The notes under the pieces: generated by a model | Told to the model about the DNA's origin: nothing | Seen by the model: the letters and a program-made list of their open reading frames with translations, nothing else | The model's database searches: none | Made by a program: the position numbers and the translations under genes | Part shown: one piece after another, positions 10,238 to 20,153 of the stretch | Layout of the letters: each line of letters begins with the position of its first letter | Numbering within the stretch: the stretch's first letter is position 1 | From: Calothrix sp. FI2-JRJ7 | GTDB lineage: Bacteria > Cyanobacteriota > Cyanobacteriia > Cyanobacteriales > Nostocaceae | Assembly: GCA_019359675.1 (NCBI GenBank) | Contig: JAHHGX010000072.1 | Location: forward strand, 1 to 64,000 | Direction: 5' to 3' | Length of the DNA: 64,000 nt

Positions 10238-10291
10238 AACCGGTATGTAATTTTTTAAAATGCGATTATCTATAGTTTAACAATATAAAAT

Positions 10292-10329
10292 AAACCGGGT
10301 TTCAGAAACCTGCTGATAACCCAGTTTAT
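10292..10329. repeat. short AAACCGGGTTTC-type repeat
   Basis: AAACCGGGTTTC at 10292 with a degenerate partner (ataacccagttta) near 10316. A short or decayed member of the family whose better copies are at 11881, 53190 and 55502. Confidence 0.45.
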
Positions 10330-10338
10330 ACGGCGCCT

Positions 10339-11214
10339 CTACAATTCACCATTAGCCAGCATTTGAATAATGCGCGGTGTACTTGGGTCAAAGCCACCTA
10401 AGTCCCAAGACATTGGGTCTTTTGGGTCTACTAAGGTAATTGTGTAAGGCGCCAAGGTGACGTATACTGCTTTGACGTTGGGGTTTACTTTTTGGCGATA
10501 TTCAGCGAGTGCTTGGGAGGGGTGTTTTGTTCCTGCCCAGCTTTCACTGTCTGTCCAAAAGCAAACTACATCGGCTTTGAATTTGTTTTTAATCATCCAA
10601 TCATAAGCAACAGAGGCGTCAGTTCCACCAAAGTTGAGATTGCTGGCTTTTTGAACTGCGGAACTAAAGTTGTCTTTGGCTGTGATTCCTAAATCGATGA
10701 ATTGGGTTGAAAAGCCTCGAATTGCATAGTTTTTTTCTGCTTTTGCCGTTACTAGTGCCATTGTTGTGGCAACTTCGCAGCAAGTTAAACCCATGTCGGC
10801 AACGTAACTAGACATGGAACCTGATATGTCAACTGCGTGCATAAAGACTTTGTTTGTAGGTTCGACGACATCGAATGATAGTTCGACTGTTTTTTCAAGT
10901 ATGTCTATAATTCGCGCGACTGGTTGCCAAGTTTTTTTACTGCGTCCTAATGCACCTCCTGACTGGTAGGTTTTGAGTGCTTTTAGTGCGTCAATTGGGT
11001 GGATACGTCCTTTGCGTAGGTGTTCTAGGTTATTAAGAACTGCTTTTACTCGGTCTAAGTTTGTAGGTTCCTTACTTTGTAGTACACCTATTTCTGTTAA
11101 TGAACCTAAGTTACGTAGCATGGCGCCTATTGACATTTCTTGAAATAACAATTGCCATGCTTGTTTATCCATTTTGCCAACAGGCGCCTGTCTCAAACTT
11201 AAAAAAACTCTTCC
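10339..11214 (-). pseudogene. Ro60/TROVE-vWA protein, 5'-truncated
   Basis: The product matches the C-terminal half of bacterial Ro (Rsr) proteins. It has the end of the TROVE HEAT-like ring (AMLRNLGSLTEIGVL, RIHPIDALKALKTYQSG) followed by a vWA domain with an intact MIDAS (VDISGSMSS, later GGTDAS and WTDSE). Intact family members of about 500-540 residues bind Y RNA and misfolded RNA in RNA quality control. Here only about 285 residues remain. No ATG is present; the frame opens after a TAA near 11220 and can only use TTG. A small hairpin repeat lies directly upstream at 11261, and I see no Y-RNA-like gene. A functional short vWA protein cannot be excluded. Confidence 0.7.
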
Positions 11215-11260
11215 CTCTGTGCCTTAATAGCCTCTTTGATAAAAATAAACAGATGTACTC

Positions 11261-11294
11261 CACAGGCAGGATGCCTGTGCCACACCTGTGCCAC
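11261..11294. repeat. small dispersed hairpin at the truncated end of the Ro60 gene
   Basis: CACAGGCA-GGA-TGCCTGTG followed by a second partial copy (cacacctgtgccaca). Same type of short G/C-rich hairpin as at 28675 and 29605. Confidence 0.55.
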
Positions 11295-11311
11295 AAGATA
11301 TCAAAATAATA

Positions 11312-11569
11312 TTAGGGGTTTTTAACTTCTTGTTTATCTGTTAGCTTCCAGGAACGTCCTTGACAGTACACGTAGCTGTCTTTAACTTCAACGCCAAAAA
11401 TTTGCGCTCCTAGTTCAAGTGCTTCTTTCGTTTCTTCCTCTGTTAAGTAACTGTTGTCTACTGGGCGCCTTGGGTCTCCACCTGCGTCTAAATATCGGGA
11501 GCGGGCTTGGGCAAAAAGTTCATTTAATCTTTGATATTGCTGCTTTTGCTTTTGTGTTGGTTCTTTCAT
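11312..11569 (-). CDS. small hypothetical protein
   Basis: An 85-residue soluble, Gln/Glu-rich protein (MKEPTQKQKQQYQRLNELFA..., RYLDAGGDPRRPVDNSYLTE..., IFGVEVKDSYVYCQGRSWKL). I do not recognise a family. The start at ATG 11569 is chosen over the longer frame because it overlaps the stop of the upstream gene in an ATGA arrangement, which suggests translational coupling. Confidence 0.6.
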   Translation of the reverse strand: MKEPTQKQKQQYQRLNELFAQARSRYLDAGGDPRRPVDNSYLTEEETKEALELGAQIFGVEVKDSYVYCQGRSWKLTDKQEVKNP

Positions 11570-11751
11570 ATATCTGATGCCCACGAAGTTGGAATTATTT
11601 CCCCATCTTGTAGAACAAGTGCTATTGGTAAAATAGAACTAAGAGTACTAATAAGATAAAATCCTCTCTCTTCATCATAAAGCATACCCTCTAGTAACTC
11701 CAATGTTTCGAGCGCATTCAGTACTAGATATTGAGCTTCTGTTGGCTCCAT
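11566..11751 (-). CDS. small hypothetical protein
   Basis: A 61-residue protein (MEPTEAQYLVLNALETLELL..., GFYLISTLSSILPIALVLQD...) without recognised domain; acidic N terminus and a hydrophobic middle segment. Its TGA overlaps the ATG of the next gene by four bases, so the two small genes form one unit. Confidence 0.55.
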   Translation of the reverse strand: MEPTEAQYLVLNALETLELLEGMLYDEERGFYLISTLSSILPIALVLQDGEIIPTSWASDI

Positions 11752-11880
11752 GTGATGTCAAATTTTGTGTAGATGAACTTTCAAAATTCTACAGGAATGA
11801 ATACACTTTGAACTAATGTACTATTTAACACTAGGGAATCTATTTTTTGCTTATATAATTTAGTACATAAAACAGTACAT

Positions 11881-11942
11881 AAACCGGGTTTCTTGGTCAT
11901 AACTTGTAATAAAAACGACTATTTTGCTTAGAAACCCGGTGT
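11881..11942. repeat. AAACCGGGTTTC-bounded repeat
   Basis: Inverted ends AAACCGGGTTTC and GAAACCCGGT flank a core cataacttgtaataaaaacg. The same core recurs at 53190-53258 and, in reverse orientation, at 55555-55625. It is a dispersed, MITE-like small repeat without coding capacity, and lies in the otherwise empty region 11752-12151. Confidence 0.7.
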
Positions 11943-12151
11943 CTATGTATTTAATAATACAAGTAAAGATTTTTTTCACATTTTTGCCTATAATTTTGCC
12001 ATGTTTATCTTTTGGCAAAAGTGCGGCTTTGGTTGTTGTTTGACTGGGAATTTTTCCGGCAAAACTACCTTGTATACAAATATGTATCGCACTTTTTGCC
12101 AAGATGATATTATTTCCCAACTCGCAAAATAATTACTGGGTAATAATCGGC

Positions 12152-13042
12152 ATGAGTGAAAAAACAATTGAAAGCTACGGGAAGGGTTTTCTCGTTTTGC
12201 TTTTGCCCATCTCTTTTCTGGTTGTTTTCCTGGTTTCTACCTGGCGTATTTGGCTGGGTCTGATTTTGCTGATAACGAGTATTAATCTTTGGCAACGCTA
12301 CCAATGGGATAAGTGGTGCGAGGGAGTTAATCCTATGTTCCATCAGCTAATTCAGCAAAACCAGGGTAGTGTTACTCCTATGGATTTAGCTGTTAGGGGT
12401 AATTTTTCTGGAGATAAGGCTAAACGCTTTCTTGATACGAAAGCTTCTGAATTCGGCGCCAGTGTCCTCAATACTAACGATGGAAAACAAGTTTACTACT
12501 TTATGACTGCTAATATTCTTGGCAGCATATTTGATAGCAGCGAACCTGTTAAGCAAGAGCCAAGAAAAAGCTCGACGACTGCAATGCCTCTTTTAGCGGC
12601 ACCAACGACAACGCCGTTCATAATTGAGGAAAAACAACCTGCGTTAGTAGCAGAAACATTAACAGCAACACCTCAAGTCAAAGAAGCTGAATTAATACAA
12701 GCTGAAGTACCCGAAACGGATAATAAAGAAACTGAAGTACAACAAGCAGAAGTTAAGCACGCTCTTTCACAAGATGATGAATTGCTACAAGCCGAATTAC
12801 CACAAGCTGAAGTAAAAGAACCAGAACAAGTTCATGAAGCAACAAAAACACTAGCGCAACAGTTAGTGTTTGGTTCATTGATTCAATCTGAACTTGCTAA
12901 AAGGTTAAGTGTATACTCCAGTACGGTCTTTAAACGGCGTGATGACCCTGATTTTCCCGAATGGAGCCGTAACCGTGACCCTGACGGTATCGCATGGAGG
13001 TATGACCGCAAAGCTAGGGAGTTTTTCCCAATTGAGAAATAA
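12152..13042 (+). CDS. membrane-anchored hypothetical protein
   Basis: A 296-residue protein. Two adjacent N-terminal hydrophobic segments (about residues 10-45, FLVLLLPISFLVVFLVSTWR then IWLGLILLITSINLW) form a membrane hairpin. A small conserved domain follows (VTPMDLAVRGNFSGDKAKRF, ASEFGASVLNTNDGKQVYYF), then an acidic Glu/Gln/Ala-rich linker with loose repeats of (E)LxQAEV, and a C-terminal basic part (LAKRLSVYSSTVFKRRDDPD, FPEWSRNRDPDGIAWRYD) that may be a small helix-turn-helix. I start at ATG 12152 rather than 12104 because the shorter form begins just before the membrane hairpin. Function unknown. Confidence 0.65.
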   Translation: MSEKTIESYGKGFLVLLLPISFLVVFLVSTWRIWLGLILLITSINLWQRYQWDKWCEGVNPMFHQLIQQNQGSVTPMDLAVRGNFSGDKAKRFLDTKASEFGASVLNTNDGKQVYYFMTANILGSIFDSSEPVKQEPRKSSTTAMPLLAAPTTTPFIIEEKQPALVAETLTATPQVKEAELIQAEVPETDNKETEVQQAEVKHALSQDDELLQAELPQAEVKEPEQVHEATKTLAQQLVFGSLIQSELAKRLSVYSSTVFKRRDDPDFPEWSRNRDPDGIAWRYDRKAREFFPIEK

Positions 13043-13075
13043 GTGGAAAAGAAAGGGGACAAAAAAATCAACTAA

Positions 13076-14212
13076 CTAACCCCTTTCTATTCCTATGGCT
13101 TCATTTATCGAAGTCAATCCTCGTTGTTCGAGTAACACAAGCAAACCTTCAAGAATACGGCGTATCATCCAAGGCCCCTCATATATCCAACCTGTATAAA
13201 TTTGGACTAAGCTGGCGCCTGCGGTGATTTTTTCCCATGCATCTGCGGCAGTAAATATTCCACCTACGCCGATAATTGGTATTTGTCCTTGAGAATGTTT
13301 GTAAATATAACGAATTATTTCTGTTGAACGGTCGCGTACTGGCGCCCCACTAATTCCACCAGCTTCTTCTTGAGGTGATTTTCCTGTTGCTATAAATTGC
13401 GTTTTTAAGTTATCGCGACGAATTGTAGTATTTGTAGCTATAATTCCCGCTAATTTATAATTGAGCGCTAATTCGATAATGTCCGATATTGCCTCCCATT
13501 CTAAATCTGGCGCTATCTTGACAAATATCGCTTTTTGTGATAGCAAATTTTCTTGACTTAATGCTTCCAAGATAGAAGAAAGCATAGTAGCATCTTGAAG
13601 CGCGCGTAATCCTGGTGTGTTAGGGGAAGAAACGTTAACGACAAAATAATCACCACAATCTTTGAGTAAGCGAAAACTGTCACGGTAATCAATAGCAGCA
13701 GCTTCAAGCGGTGTAATTTTTGATTTGCCTAGATTAACACCAATGGGTATGGGTAAAGTTAGGTTCTTTCGTACTTCTGTTAATCTATAAGCCATATCAA
13801 CCGCACCTGAATTATTGAAACCCATTCGGTTAAGCGCTGCATTATCTTTGGGTAAACGAAATAAGCGAGGTTTTGGGTTGCCTGGTTGGGGATGAAAAGT
13901 AACAGTCCCTAATTCGGCAAACCCAAATCCTAAGCTTCCCCATACTGGTGCGGCAACTCCATCTTTATCAAACCCAGCAGCTAAACCAACTGGGTTGGGA
14001 AAATGTAATCCAAACAGATTTTGTTCTAAACGTTTATCAAACAGGCAAAATGATTGCCGCAAACGTTGGTTTACCCACCTTGTGCTTGGACTATAACAAA
14101 TCTCACTCAGCCAGTTTAAGCTGCGAATCGTTGAAGAGTGTAGTTTCTCCGGGTCAGCTTTCACCGCATTGAATAATAATGGGCGAATTGCAAGTTGGTA
14201 TATATCGTTCAT
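13076..14212 (-). CDS. pyrD: dihydroorotate dehydrogenase (quinone)
   Basis: Class 2 (membrane-associated, quinone-dependent) dihydroorotate dehydrogenase of pyrimidine synthesis, 378 residues. The N-terminal helical segment ([20 protein letters not shown]) serves membrane and quinone contact. FMN-site motifs are [32 protein letters not shown] and [11 protein letters not shown]; the catalytic Ser lies in [12 protein letters not shown]; and the C-terminal IIGVGGIF and ASLVQIYTG bind FMN phosphate. Complete and unremarkable. It is divergent from the GAF sensor gene and ends 33 bp from the membrane-anchored hypothetical gene on the other strand. Confidence 0.95.
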   Translation of the reverse strand: MNDIYQLAIRPLLFNAVKADPEKLHSSTIRSLNWLSEICYSPSTRWVNQRLRQSFCLFDKRLEQNLFGLHFPNPVGLAAGFDKDGVAAPVWGSLGFGFAELGTVTFHPQPGNPKPRLFRLPKDNAALNRMGFNNSGAVDMAYRLTEVRKNLTLPIPIGVNLGKSKITPLEAAAIDYRDSFRLLKDCGDYFVVNVSSPNTPGLRALQDATMLSSILEALSQENLLSQKAIFVKIAPDLEWEAISDIIELALNYKLAGIIATNTTIRRDNLKTQFIATGKSPQEEAGGISGAPVRDRSTEIIRYIYKHSQGQIPIIGVGGIFTAADAWEKITAGASLVQIYTGWIYEGPWMIRRILEGLLVLLEQRGLTSINEAIGIERG

Positions 14213-14290
14213 TTTGATAACTATCGATAGTATTTGGGCATCTTAAGTACAAACCAGCTATTCGTTTATTCTTACCAGACGACCGCTTCT

Positions 14291-17158
14291 ATGGGGCAGC
14301 CACAACGACCAATCGGCGCTGAACAGAATATTATCTCTTTAGGGCGTGTCTTACAAAGCCTCCGAGAAGAAGATAATATCGATGTTCTAATTCAAACTAT
14401 TATTACTTTTGTCAAAGAACAATTTGACTACAACTTGGTATGGGTGGCGCTTTACGACCGCTTAAATCATATCGTAATTGGCAAGGGAGGATTTTCACCC
14501 GGAAATGATAATGGTTATTTAAATCAGAGATTAGTTCTAAGTCCCGGAGATTTATTAGAACAAGTAGTTATTGAACAACGTCCTGTTGGTGTTGCTGACT
14601 TACGAGCAGAAGCGCGTGCAGAAGTATGGCAAGAATTAGCTAAAAAGCATCAAATTCAAGGAACTATCATTCTACCTATTCGCTATAAAGACCGCTGTTT
14701 AGGTTTACTCATGCTTGGTTCGATTCGTTGGGGATATCTTTTACCAACTGATGCTAAAGCAAGATTGATGATGGTACTAGGTGAATTAGCCGCAGCGTTA
14801 CACCAGTATGAGCTTGACTGGCAGCAAAAACATACTAAGCGTCTCGAAGAACCTTTATTAAAATTGTTACAAAAATTACAAGCCTCTAATAATTTAATGC
14901 AGCGTATAGAAGCTGTAGTTAAAGCTGTACAAGAATTCACGGACCCAACTCGTACTAATATTTACTGGTATGAACGCGAAGGTCGGTATTTTTGGCGCCG
15001 TTTTAGCAGTCACTCAAATGGCAACACACAAAAGTATGAAAAAAACCGAACTGGGATAGGTTCTATAACGGTTGAGGAGTTGAGCGACTTTTACTATGCT
15101 TTGGCAACGAATGAAATTGTTGCGATTGGAGAAGGGCGAAGTTCACTCAAAAGCCATTTTACTGCTCAGTTGATGCAACGCTTGCAGGTTCGGTCTTTAT
15201 TAGCGGCGCCAATTATTTGCCAAAAGGATTTAATCGGTTTTTTAGCTATCGAAGCAATGGAAGCGCGCATATGGAAAGAAAACGATAAAAGCTTTGTTCA
15301 AGGTGCAGCAGGTTTGGTATCGCTTGTGGCACCTGCTGAAGAAATGGAAAACACAATTGAGCAAATTCGAGGTGATGCTAATTTAACTAGCGAAGTCGCA
15401 AAAGGAATATATAGCGAACGTGATTTTGAGCAGACCCTAAGCAACTGCGCTAAAAAAATCCTGGAAAGACTCGGCGGCATGCGATTTGTGCTTCTGTACT
15501 ATAATCATGACTATAGTAAGTACGAAATCTTGTTTCAAACTCAACCACAAAACAGGCGTCCGTTTAATTTTAGCTTTGAAGGTTTACGTGAGGTAGATTG
15601 GCAACTTTTACAGCATTCAGAAGAAGCGATTGCAATTGAAAACTTAGAAGAAGATTTACGGTTTTTTAATTGGCGGCCTTGTTTGCTCGAAGTCGGGGTT
15701 CGCTCTTTAGTTATAACTAATTGTCAGGGTGGAAATGCACCATGTGCGTTAATGCTAATTACACACGAAAGCAAACGAGCTTGGACAACAAGAGAAAGAG
15801 AATTAGTTCAAGTTGTTGGTCAGCAATTAGGTGTAATTACTAGGCAGTGGCAGTTATATTTTAACGGCGAGCAAAATACTAAAATTATGCAAAGCTTGCA
15901 AGAATCGTTACGAATTTTGGAACAAGCGCAAGGCGCCAATACAGAACCAGATAATAAAAATCTAGAAATTATTTCTTTGCGCCAAATTGCTGCCGTTCTT
16001 AACTGTCCTTTAGTCCTAATGCTATCTTGGGCGCCTAACTCAGAATATGCTGAAATAATTCCTGGCTTAATTAATGACCAAGAATTCGCCGTATCGAGCG
16101 AAATTTCTGTGCCAATATTAGGCGAAGCTTTGATACAGTGGGCTTTAGGCAGTGAACCAATGATGCTTATTAAAGCCGAAGACTTGCCCGAAGATACACG
16201 TAAATGGCTACATGGCGCGGGTATCGGTCAAATTTTACTAGCTGCATTACGTACCGACCCAGCTTACAAGCCCACAGGTGTAGTAGTGATAGGTGATAAT
16301 ATTGCACGTCGTTGGTCTGAGCAAAGCTTAAGTGCAGCCGAAATGTTAATTAGTCAACTCGCTTGGTCACGACGTTTTCGTCAAGTATCACAAACATTAC
16401 TTCAATCAAAACAAGAGTTACAGCAAATAAACTGGTATAAACACCGAAAATTTGAAGAGAACCAGCGCACAGCAAAGTCTTTGATTAGCCAAATTAAAGC
16501 GTTAGGTGTTCCGAATAACGAATTTACTCAAGTGCGCTATCAGCAAATTTTACGCCAGTTAGAAAGTACTTATTCATCAGTAACTGGCTTACTTGAAGAG
16601 GAACAATGGCAGTTACAGTTCACCAAGGGTAAAATGCCTATTGCCAGCTTATTAAAACGTTCACTAGAACGAGTCGATAAATGGCTCAAGGAGAAAAAAT
16701 TATGGGTGGGAGTACATGGTTTAGGACAAAACACAGTTGATAGTACAGGTAATACAGAACTAACATTAGGAAAAACTAACTTAAGCTTATCGCAATACTC
16801 GTTAATCGTTGTTGGTGATGTTGCGAAGATAGAATTAATAATAAATGAAATTTTAATAGCTGCTGTCGAACGTTCTGTACCCGGAGGAAGAATAGACTTT
16901 TGGTGTCGGTGCCTGGAGGATAATACATTAGAGCTTTCTATTACCGATAATGGTATTATCAATGCTCAATTACTGGCAGAATTATATCAAGATAATTCAA
17001 CAGATGTACTTGTATCTAATTATATAGATAATTATCCGGGTTTACACTTGTTTATTAGTCAAAATTTGGTAAGGCAAATGGGAGGAGAGTTAAACTTTTA
17101 CCAGTTACCTGATGATCGTGTTGTTAGTCGGTTGTTGCTAGCGTTGGCTGTTAAATAA
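14291..17158 (+). CDS. multi-GAF sensor protein with C-terminal ATPase domain
   Basis: A 955-residue cytoplasmic sensor. GAF-type domains occur near the N terminus (FDYNLVWVALYDRLNHIVIG, IQGTIILPIRYKDRCLGLLM), around residues 210-370 (LLAAPIICQKDLIGFLAIEA) and around 390-530. The C terminus is a histidine-kinase-like ATPase (N-box INEILIAAVERS, G1 ITDNG, G2-like GLHLFISQNLVRQMGGEL). A canonical H-box is not evident before it; the nearest candidate is the His in NWYKHRKFEEN. The ATG at 14291 is preferred over a TTG at 14234. Ligand and partner regulator unknown. Confidence 0.8.
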   Translation: MGQPQRPIGAEQNIISLGRVLQSLREEDNIDVLIQTIITFVKEQFDYNLVWVALYDRLNHIVIGKGGFSPGNDNGYLNQRLVLSPGDLLEQVVIEQRPVGVADLRAEARAEVWQELAKKHQIQGTIILPIRYKDRCLGLLMLGSIRWGYLLPTDAKARLMMVLGELAAALHQYELDWQQKHTKRLEEPLLKLLQKLQASNNLMQRIEAVVKAVQEFTDPTRTNIYWYEREGRYFWRRFSSHSNGNTQKYEKNRTGIGSITVEELSDFYYALATNEIVAIGEGRSSLKSHFTAQLMQRLQVRSLLAAPIICQKDLIGFLAIEAMEARIWKENDKSFVQGAAGLVSLVAPAEEMENTIEQIRGDANLTSEVAKGIYSERDFEQTLSNCAKKILERLGGMRFVLLYYNHDYSKYEILFQTQPQNRRPFNFSFEGLREVDWQLLQHSEEAIAIENLEEDLRFFNWRPCLLEVGVRSLVITNCQGGNAPCALMLITHESKRAWTTRERELVQVVGQQLGVITRQWQLYFNGEQNTKIMQSLQESLRILEQAQGANTEPDNKNLEIISLRQIAAVLNCPLVLMLSWAPNSEYAEIIPGLINDQEFAVSSEISVPILGEALIQWALGSEPMMLIKAEDLPEDTRKWLHGAGIGQILLAALRTDPAYKPTGVVVIGDNIARRWSEQSLSAAEMLISQLAWSRRFRQVSQTLLQSKQELQQINWYKHRKFEENQRTAKSLISQIKALGVPNNEFTQVRYQQILRQLESTYSSVTGLLEEEQWQLQFTKGKMPIASLLKRSLERVDKWLKEKKLWVGVHGLGQNTVDSTGNTELTLGKTNLSLSQYSLIVVGDVAKIELIINEILIAAVERSVPGGRIDFWCRCLEDNTLELSITDNGIINAQLLAELYQDNSTDVLVSNYIDNYPGLHLFISQNLVRQMGGELNFYQLPDDRVVSRLLLALAVK

Positions 17159-17161
17159 TTA

Positions 17162-17233
17162 TAGGGGACGGGGCATTCTTAAAGCCCATCCCACAAGACT
17201 ATTCCACAAGATTATTCCACTCTTATGGTTAAT
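17162..17233. repeat. hairpin block between convergent genes
   Basis: A G/C-rich imperfect hairpin (ggggacggggcat...agcccatcccac) followed by repeated words attccacaagac / attccacaaga. It fills the 75-bp convergent junction between the GAF sensor and the DyP peroxidase and may terminate both transcripts. Confidence 0.5.
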
Positions 17234-18721
17234 TTATTTGGTTAGATGTTGTAAGGCTTCAATTGATGGCTGGAAGAAATATTCTCCTCCTGTTGTTGTG
17301 ACAAAGTGCTTTATTGATAGCGAGTGAACTGGACAACCACCACCTTTGCCTGGGAGTGGTAATTTAAATGAACCTTCTGGGCTTTGAGCCATTATTGGGT
17401 CTTCTCCGTCACCTGGTTGAGGAAAGTTAACGTTATTTACCCAAAGTTTTTGTACGAACTCGAATTGTCTTTCAATATCGCTTTGGTATGCAAGAAATAA
17501 TAAACCTCGGTCTTCGGTATTGGGATAAAAGTTGGCTAGTTCGGGACGATATGAAGAACCAAATGGTATTCCACGTCGAAGCATACGATGAGTTTGGGTA
17601 TCGCTTTCTCTGTCGTTACCCCCTTGGTCGCGTGGGTAGGTTTTACGAATATGGGCTGCGCGGGGTACGATTTTTCCTTCTTCGTCTTCACCAAACTCAA
17701 AATTGTTTATGTTGTCGTCTTTAAGAAGTGATTTGTCGCCTAGACCTGGGTCGTGTTGGGGAGGTGTAAAGTATGAAGGTTGTTTTTCTGTACGCTCTAA
17801 AGGCGCCCCACTTGCGTAACGACCGACCATTTTGGCGCCCATTAAGTCTTTGGATATACCTAGCTTGGCTGCCATGTGTTCGACGAATCTTTTAAATGCA
17901 GGCACATCTTGACGTAAACGTCGGAGAACTAAATATGAACCATCTACAGTCCAAGTTGGACCAGATTGACTATTTTCACCTGGGTCTGAGTTGGGACCGT
18001 CATGGTCTGGTTTCGCTTGCGGTATTTGAGTTGGATATCCTAGTACAAATTCACCAGCATGTAGTAAATCTTGTCCAGGAATACCTTGGTCTTGATTATC
18101 TGGATTTTGAGGTGTTGTAAAATTACGAATACCTGGTTGAGAAATTCCATCTCTAAAGCCAAAATGTTCGTGTCCTGGTTGGTCGGCTCTATCCATACCG
18201 TCTTGAGCAAATGCAATTTTAATGCTTTGATAACTTTCTAGTATTGTGGTGTGCCGCATTATGTACTTACGGAGTTCAATCGGAGAATCAGAGGCGAAAA
18301 TTAATAAAGCATGAATTTCTTTTGAGCCAAGTTCAGCTATCCAGTGTTCGGGGTCACTGGCGCCAACATCACCAATTTCAGCAGCACGGGCTTTCATTCC
18401 GGCTTTAAAAGCTTCGGGAAAACTATCTAGGTCAAGACCTGATACACCAAGTGCCTCGAAACCACTGTGAGTAAATGCAACATTCATCCATGTTGATGAT
18501 ACTGTTCCTAATTCTCCACGGCGCCGTTTGTTGACTAATTTAAATAAGTTCTTGAAAGCTTGTACTTCTTCAACTGTTGCTACTTCAGGAATGATATCCG
18601 TTAACCATCTACGTGCTTCTTCGGTATCAGTAAATGTCAAAAATAAAAAAGATTGAAAGTCTTTGTTAAAACCAGTAAGAATATTACCTTGAATATTGGC
18701 TAAGTTGATTTGATATGTCAT
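17234..18721 (-). CDS. DyP-type heme peroxidase
   Basis: A 495-residue dye-decolorising peroxidase. It has the defining GxxDG motif in FGFRDGISQPG (about residue 185), which includes the distal catalytic Asp. The proximal heme His is in AAHIRKTYPRD and the distal Arg in MLRRGIPFGSSY, and the C-terminal part reads LLFLAYQSDIERQFEFVQKL. The length with insertions fits the larger C/D-type subfamilies. No Tat or Sec signal is seen, so it is probably cytoplasmic. No encapsulin gene is adjacent. Confidence 0.92.
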   Translation of the reverse strand: MTYQINLANIQGNILTGFNKDFQSFLFLTFTDTEEARRWLTDIIPEVATVEEVQAFKNLFKLVNKRRRGELGTVSSTWMNVAFTHSGFEALGVSGLDLDSFPEAFKAGMKARAAEIGDVGASDPEHWIAELGSKEIHALLIFASDSPIELRKYIMRHTTILESYQSIKIAFAQDGMDRADQPGHEHFGFRDGISQPGIRNFTTPQNPDNQDQGIPGQDLLHAGEFVLGYPTQIPQAKPDHDGPNSDPGENSQSGPTWTVDGSYLVLRRLRQDVPAFKRFVEHMAAKLGISKDLMGAKMVGRYASGAPLERTEKQPSYFTPPQHDPGLGDKSLLKDDNINNFEFGEDEEGKIVPRAAHIRKTYPRDQGGNDRESDTQTHRMLRRGIPFGSSYRPELANFYPNTEDRGLLFLAYQSDIERQFEFVQKLWVNNVNFPQPGDGEDPIMAQSPEGSFKLPLPGKGGGCPVHSLSIKHFVTTTGGEYFFQPSIEALQHLTK

Positions 18722-18845
18722 AAAACTATTACGATTATTTGTTAATCGGTAATAGATGTAGGCAAATTTAACTTATGCAGATTGGGAAAAGTATATAATA
18801 TGGTTCCACCCTTGATAAATCTCAACATTATTCTGTAAAGCATTT

Positions 18846-19010
18846 ATGGCACGCGCTCGTTCTAAGTCTGACCTGCCAACAAAAATATGTCCGGTTTGTG
18901 GACTTCCGTTTACTTGGCGTAAAAAATGGGAAAAGAACTGGGACGAAGTAAAATATTGCTCTGAAAGATGCCGTCGTCGGCGTTCGCAAGCTAAAACTGA
19001 AGATTCATGA
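18846..19010 (+). CDS. DUF2256 small zinc-ribbon-like protein
   Basis: A 54-residue protein: [20 protein letters not shown] then [20 protein letters not shown] and RCRRRRSQ. It has two Cys pairs (CPVC and C-x3-C), the [19 protein letters not shown] core and a basic tail, as in DUF2256. Probably a small metal-binding, nucleic-acid-associated protein; function unknown. It ends 22 bp before the isoaspartyl peptidase gene on the same strand, so they are likely cotranscribed. Confidence 0.85.
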   Translation: MARARSKSDLPTKICPVCGLPFTWRKKWEKNWDEVKYCSERCRRRRSQAKTEDS

Positions 19011-19032
19011 CAAAATATACGGAGTTACACAG

Positions 19033-19977
19033 GTGCGACCTAAATTAATTATTCATGGTGGGGCAGGCGGTTCGCTTAAAGGTAAAGGTGGCGTTGAAGT
19101 TGTACGTCAATCGCTATATAAAGTGTTAGAAGAGGTTTATGCAATACTAGTATCTGGCGCTTCGGCGGCAGAAGCAGTAGTACATGGTTGCCAATTGTTG
19201 GAAGATGACCCACGTTTTAATGCTGGTACTGGTTCTGTTCTGCAATCTGACGGGCAAATTCGCATGAGTGCTTCCCTAATGGACGGCGCCTCTCAAAGTT
19301 TTAGTGGTGTCATTAATGTCACAAGGATACAGAATCCAATTAATTTAGCGCATTTTCTCCAGTCATCTCCCGACCGAGTACTATCAGATTTTGGTGCTTC
19401 GGAGTTAACACGAGAGTTACAGGTACCTAGTTATAATCCGCTTACAGATTTACGTTTAGAAGAATGGCTGCAAGAACGTCAGGATAATTTCAAAAAGACG
19501 ATGGCTGGGGTGGTCGCAGAGAAAGAATTAGTTGAAAGCGGTGCTGGTAGAGGCACGATTGGTGTTGTTGCTTTAGACACTTCTGGAAGAATCGCTGCTG
19601 GCACTTCTACTGGTGGTAAAGGGTTTGAACGTATTGGTCGTGTTAGTGATTCTGCTATGCCTGCTGGCAATTATGCTACTCAGTATGCTGGTGTTAGCTG
19701 TACGGGTATTGGTGAGCATATTCTGGATGAATGCTTGGCGCCGCGTATAGTGGTGCGGGTTACAGATGGAATGTCTTTGCTTGAAGCGATGCAGCGTTCG
19801 TTTGATGAGGCAACTCAAAATGAGCGTGATTTTGGCGCCATTGCGATTGATGCTAAGGGGACGATTGCATGGGGTAAGACTAGCGAAGTCCTTTTGGCAG
19901 CTTATCACAATGGCGAAAAGATGAACGATACTTTGGAACTGCCTGATGACCCACAAGTAGGAACTGCGGAGAGTTAA
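19033..19977 (+). CDS. isoaspartyl peptidase / L-asparaginase (plant type)
   Basis: An Ntn-hydrolase of 314 residues that hydrolyses isoaspartyl dipeptides and asparagine. N-terminal IIHGGAGGS and FNAGTGSVL, the autocleavage site GRGTIGVVALD with the nucleophile Thr at about residue 175, then AAGTSTGG and the substrate loop GNYATQYAGVS. The precursor splits before the Thr into alpha and beta subunits. GTG start with GGAG eight bases upstream. The stop abuts a TGCGTGA-type repeat, and the gene converges on glmU. Confidence 0.92.
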   Translation: MRPKLIIHGGAGGSLKGKGGVEVVRQSLYKVLEEVYAILVSGASAAEAVVHGCQLLEDDPRFNAGTGSVLQSDGQIRMSASLMDGASQSFSGVINVTRIQNPINLAHFLQSSPDRVLSDFGASELTRELQVPSYNPLTDLRLEEWLQERQDNFKKTMAGVVAEKELVESGAGRGTIGVVALDTSGRIAAGTSTGGKGFERIGRVSDSAMPAGNYATQYAGVSCTGIGEHILDECLAPRIVVRVTDGMSLLEAMQRSFDEATQNERDFGAIAIDAKGTIAWGKTSEVLLAAYHNGEKMNDTLELPDDPQVGTAES

Positions 19978-20153
19978 GTAGGGTGCGTGAAAGCCATTAC
20001 AGTGAATCAATGTAATTAAAAGTTAAAGTGCTTTCACGCACCATCTTAAGGATAATCGGCGCCAGTATGTATCGATTATCAACTTGTGTCGGTGCGTGAC
20101 ACCACCAGACTAGTGGCTTCGTTTGAGTTTTTTAATGGTGTCACGCACCCTAC
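19978..20153. repeat. two GGTGCGTGA...TCACGCACC hairpins between convergent genes
   Basis: First hairpin 19981-20042 (gggtgcgtgaaagc ... gctttcacgcacc); second 20091-20153 (ggtgcgtgacacca ... tggtgtcacgcacc). Related copies lie at 29243-29447 and 47004-47070. They fill the junction between the isoaspartyl peptidase and glmU, and the glmU TAG (20150-20152) is read from the edge of the second copy. They probably act as a bidirectional terminator. Confidence 0.7.

Noticed and set aside
11860-12120. 86-residue minus-strand frame divergent from the membrane protein
   Set aside because: Its 3' third is the AAACCGGGTTTC repeat and the rest shows no family; it also overlaps the leader of the 12152 gene.
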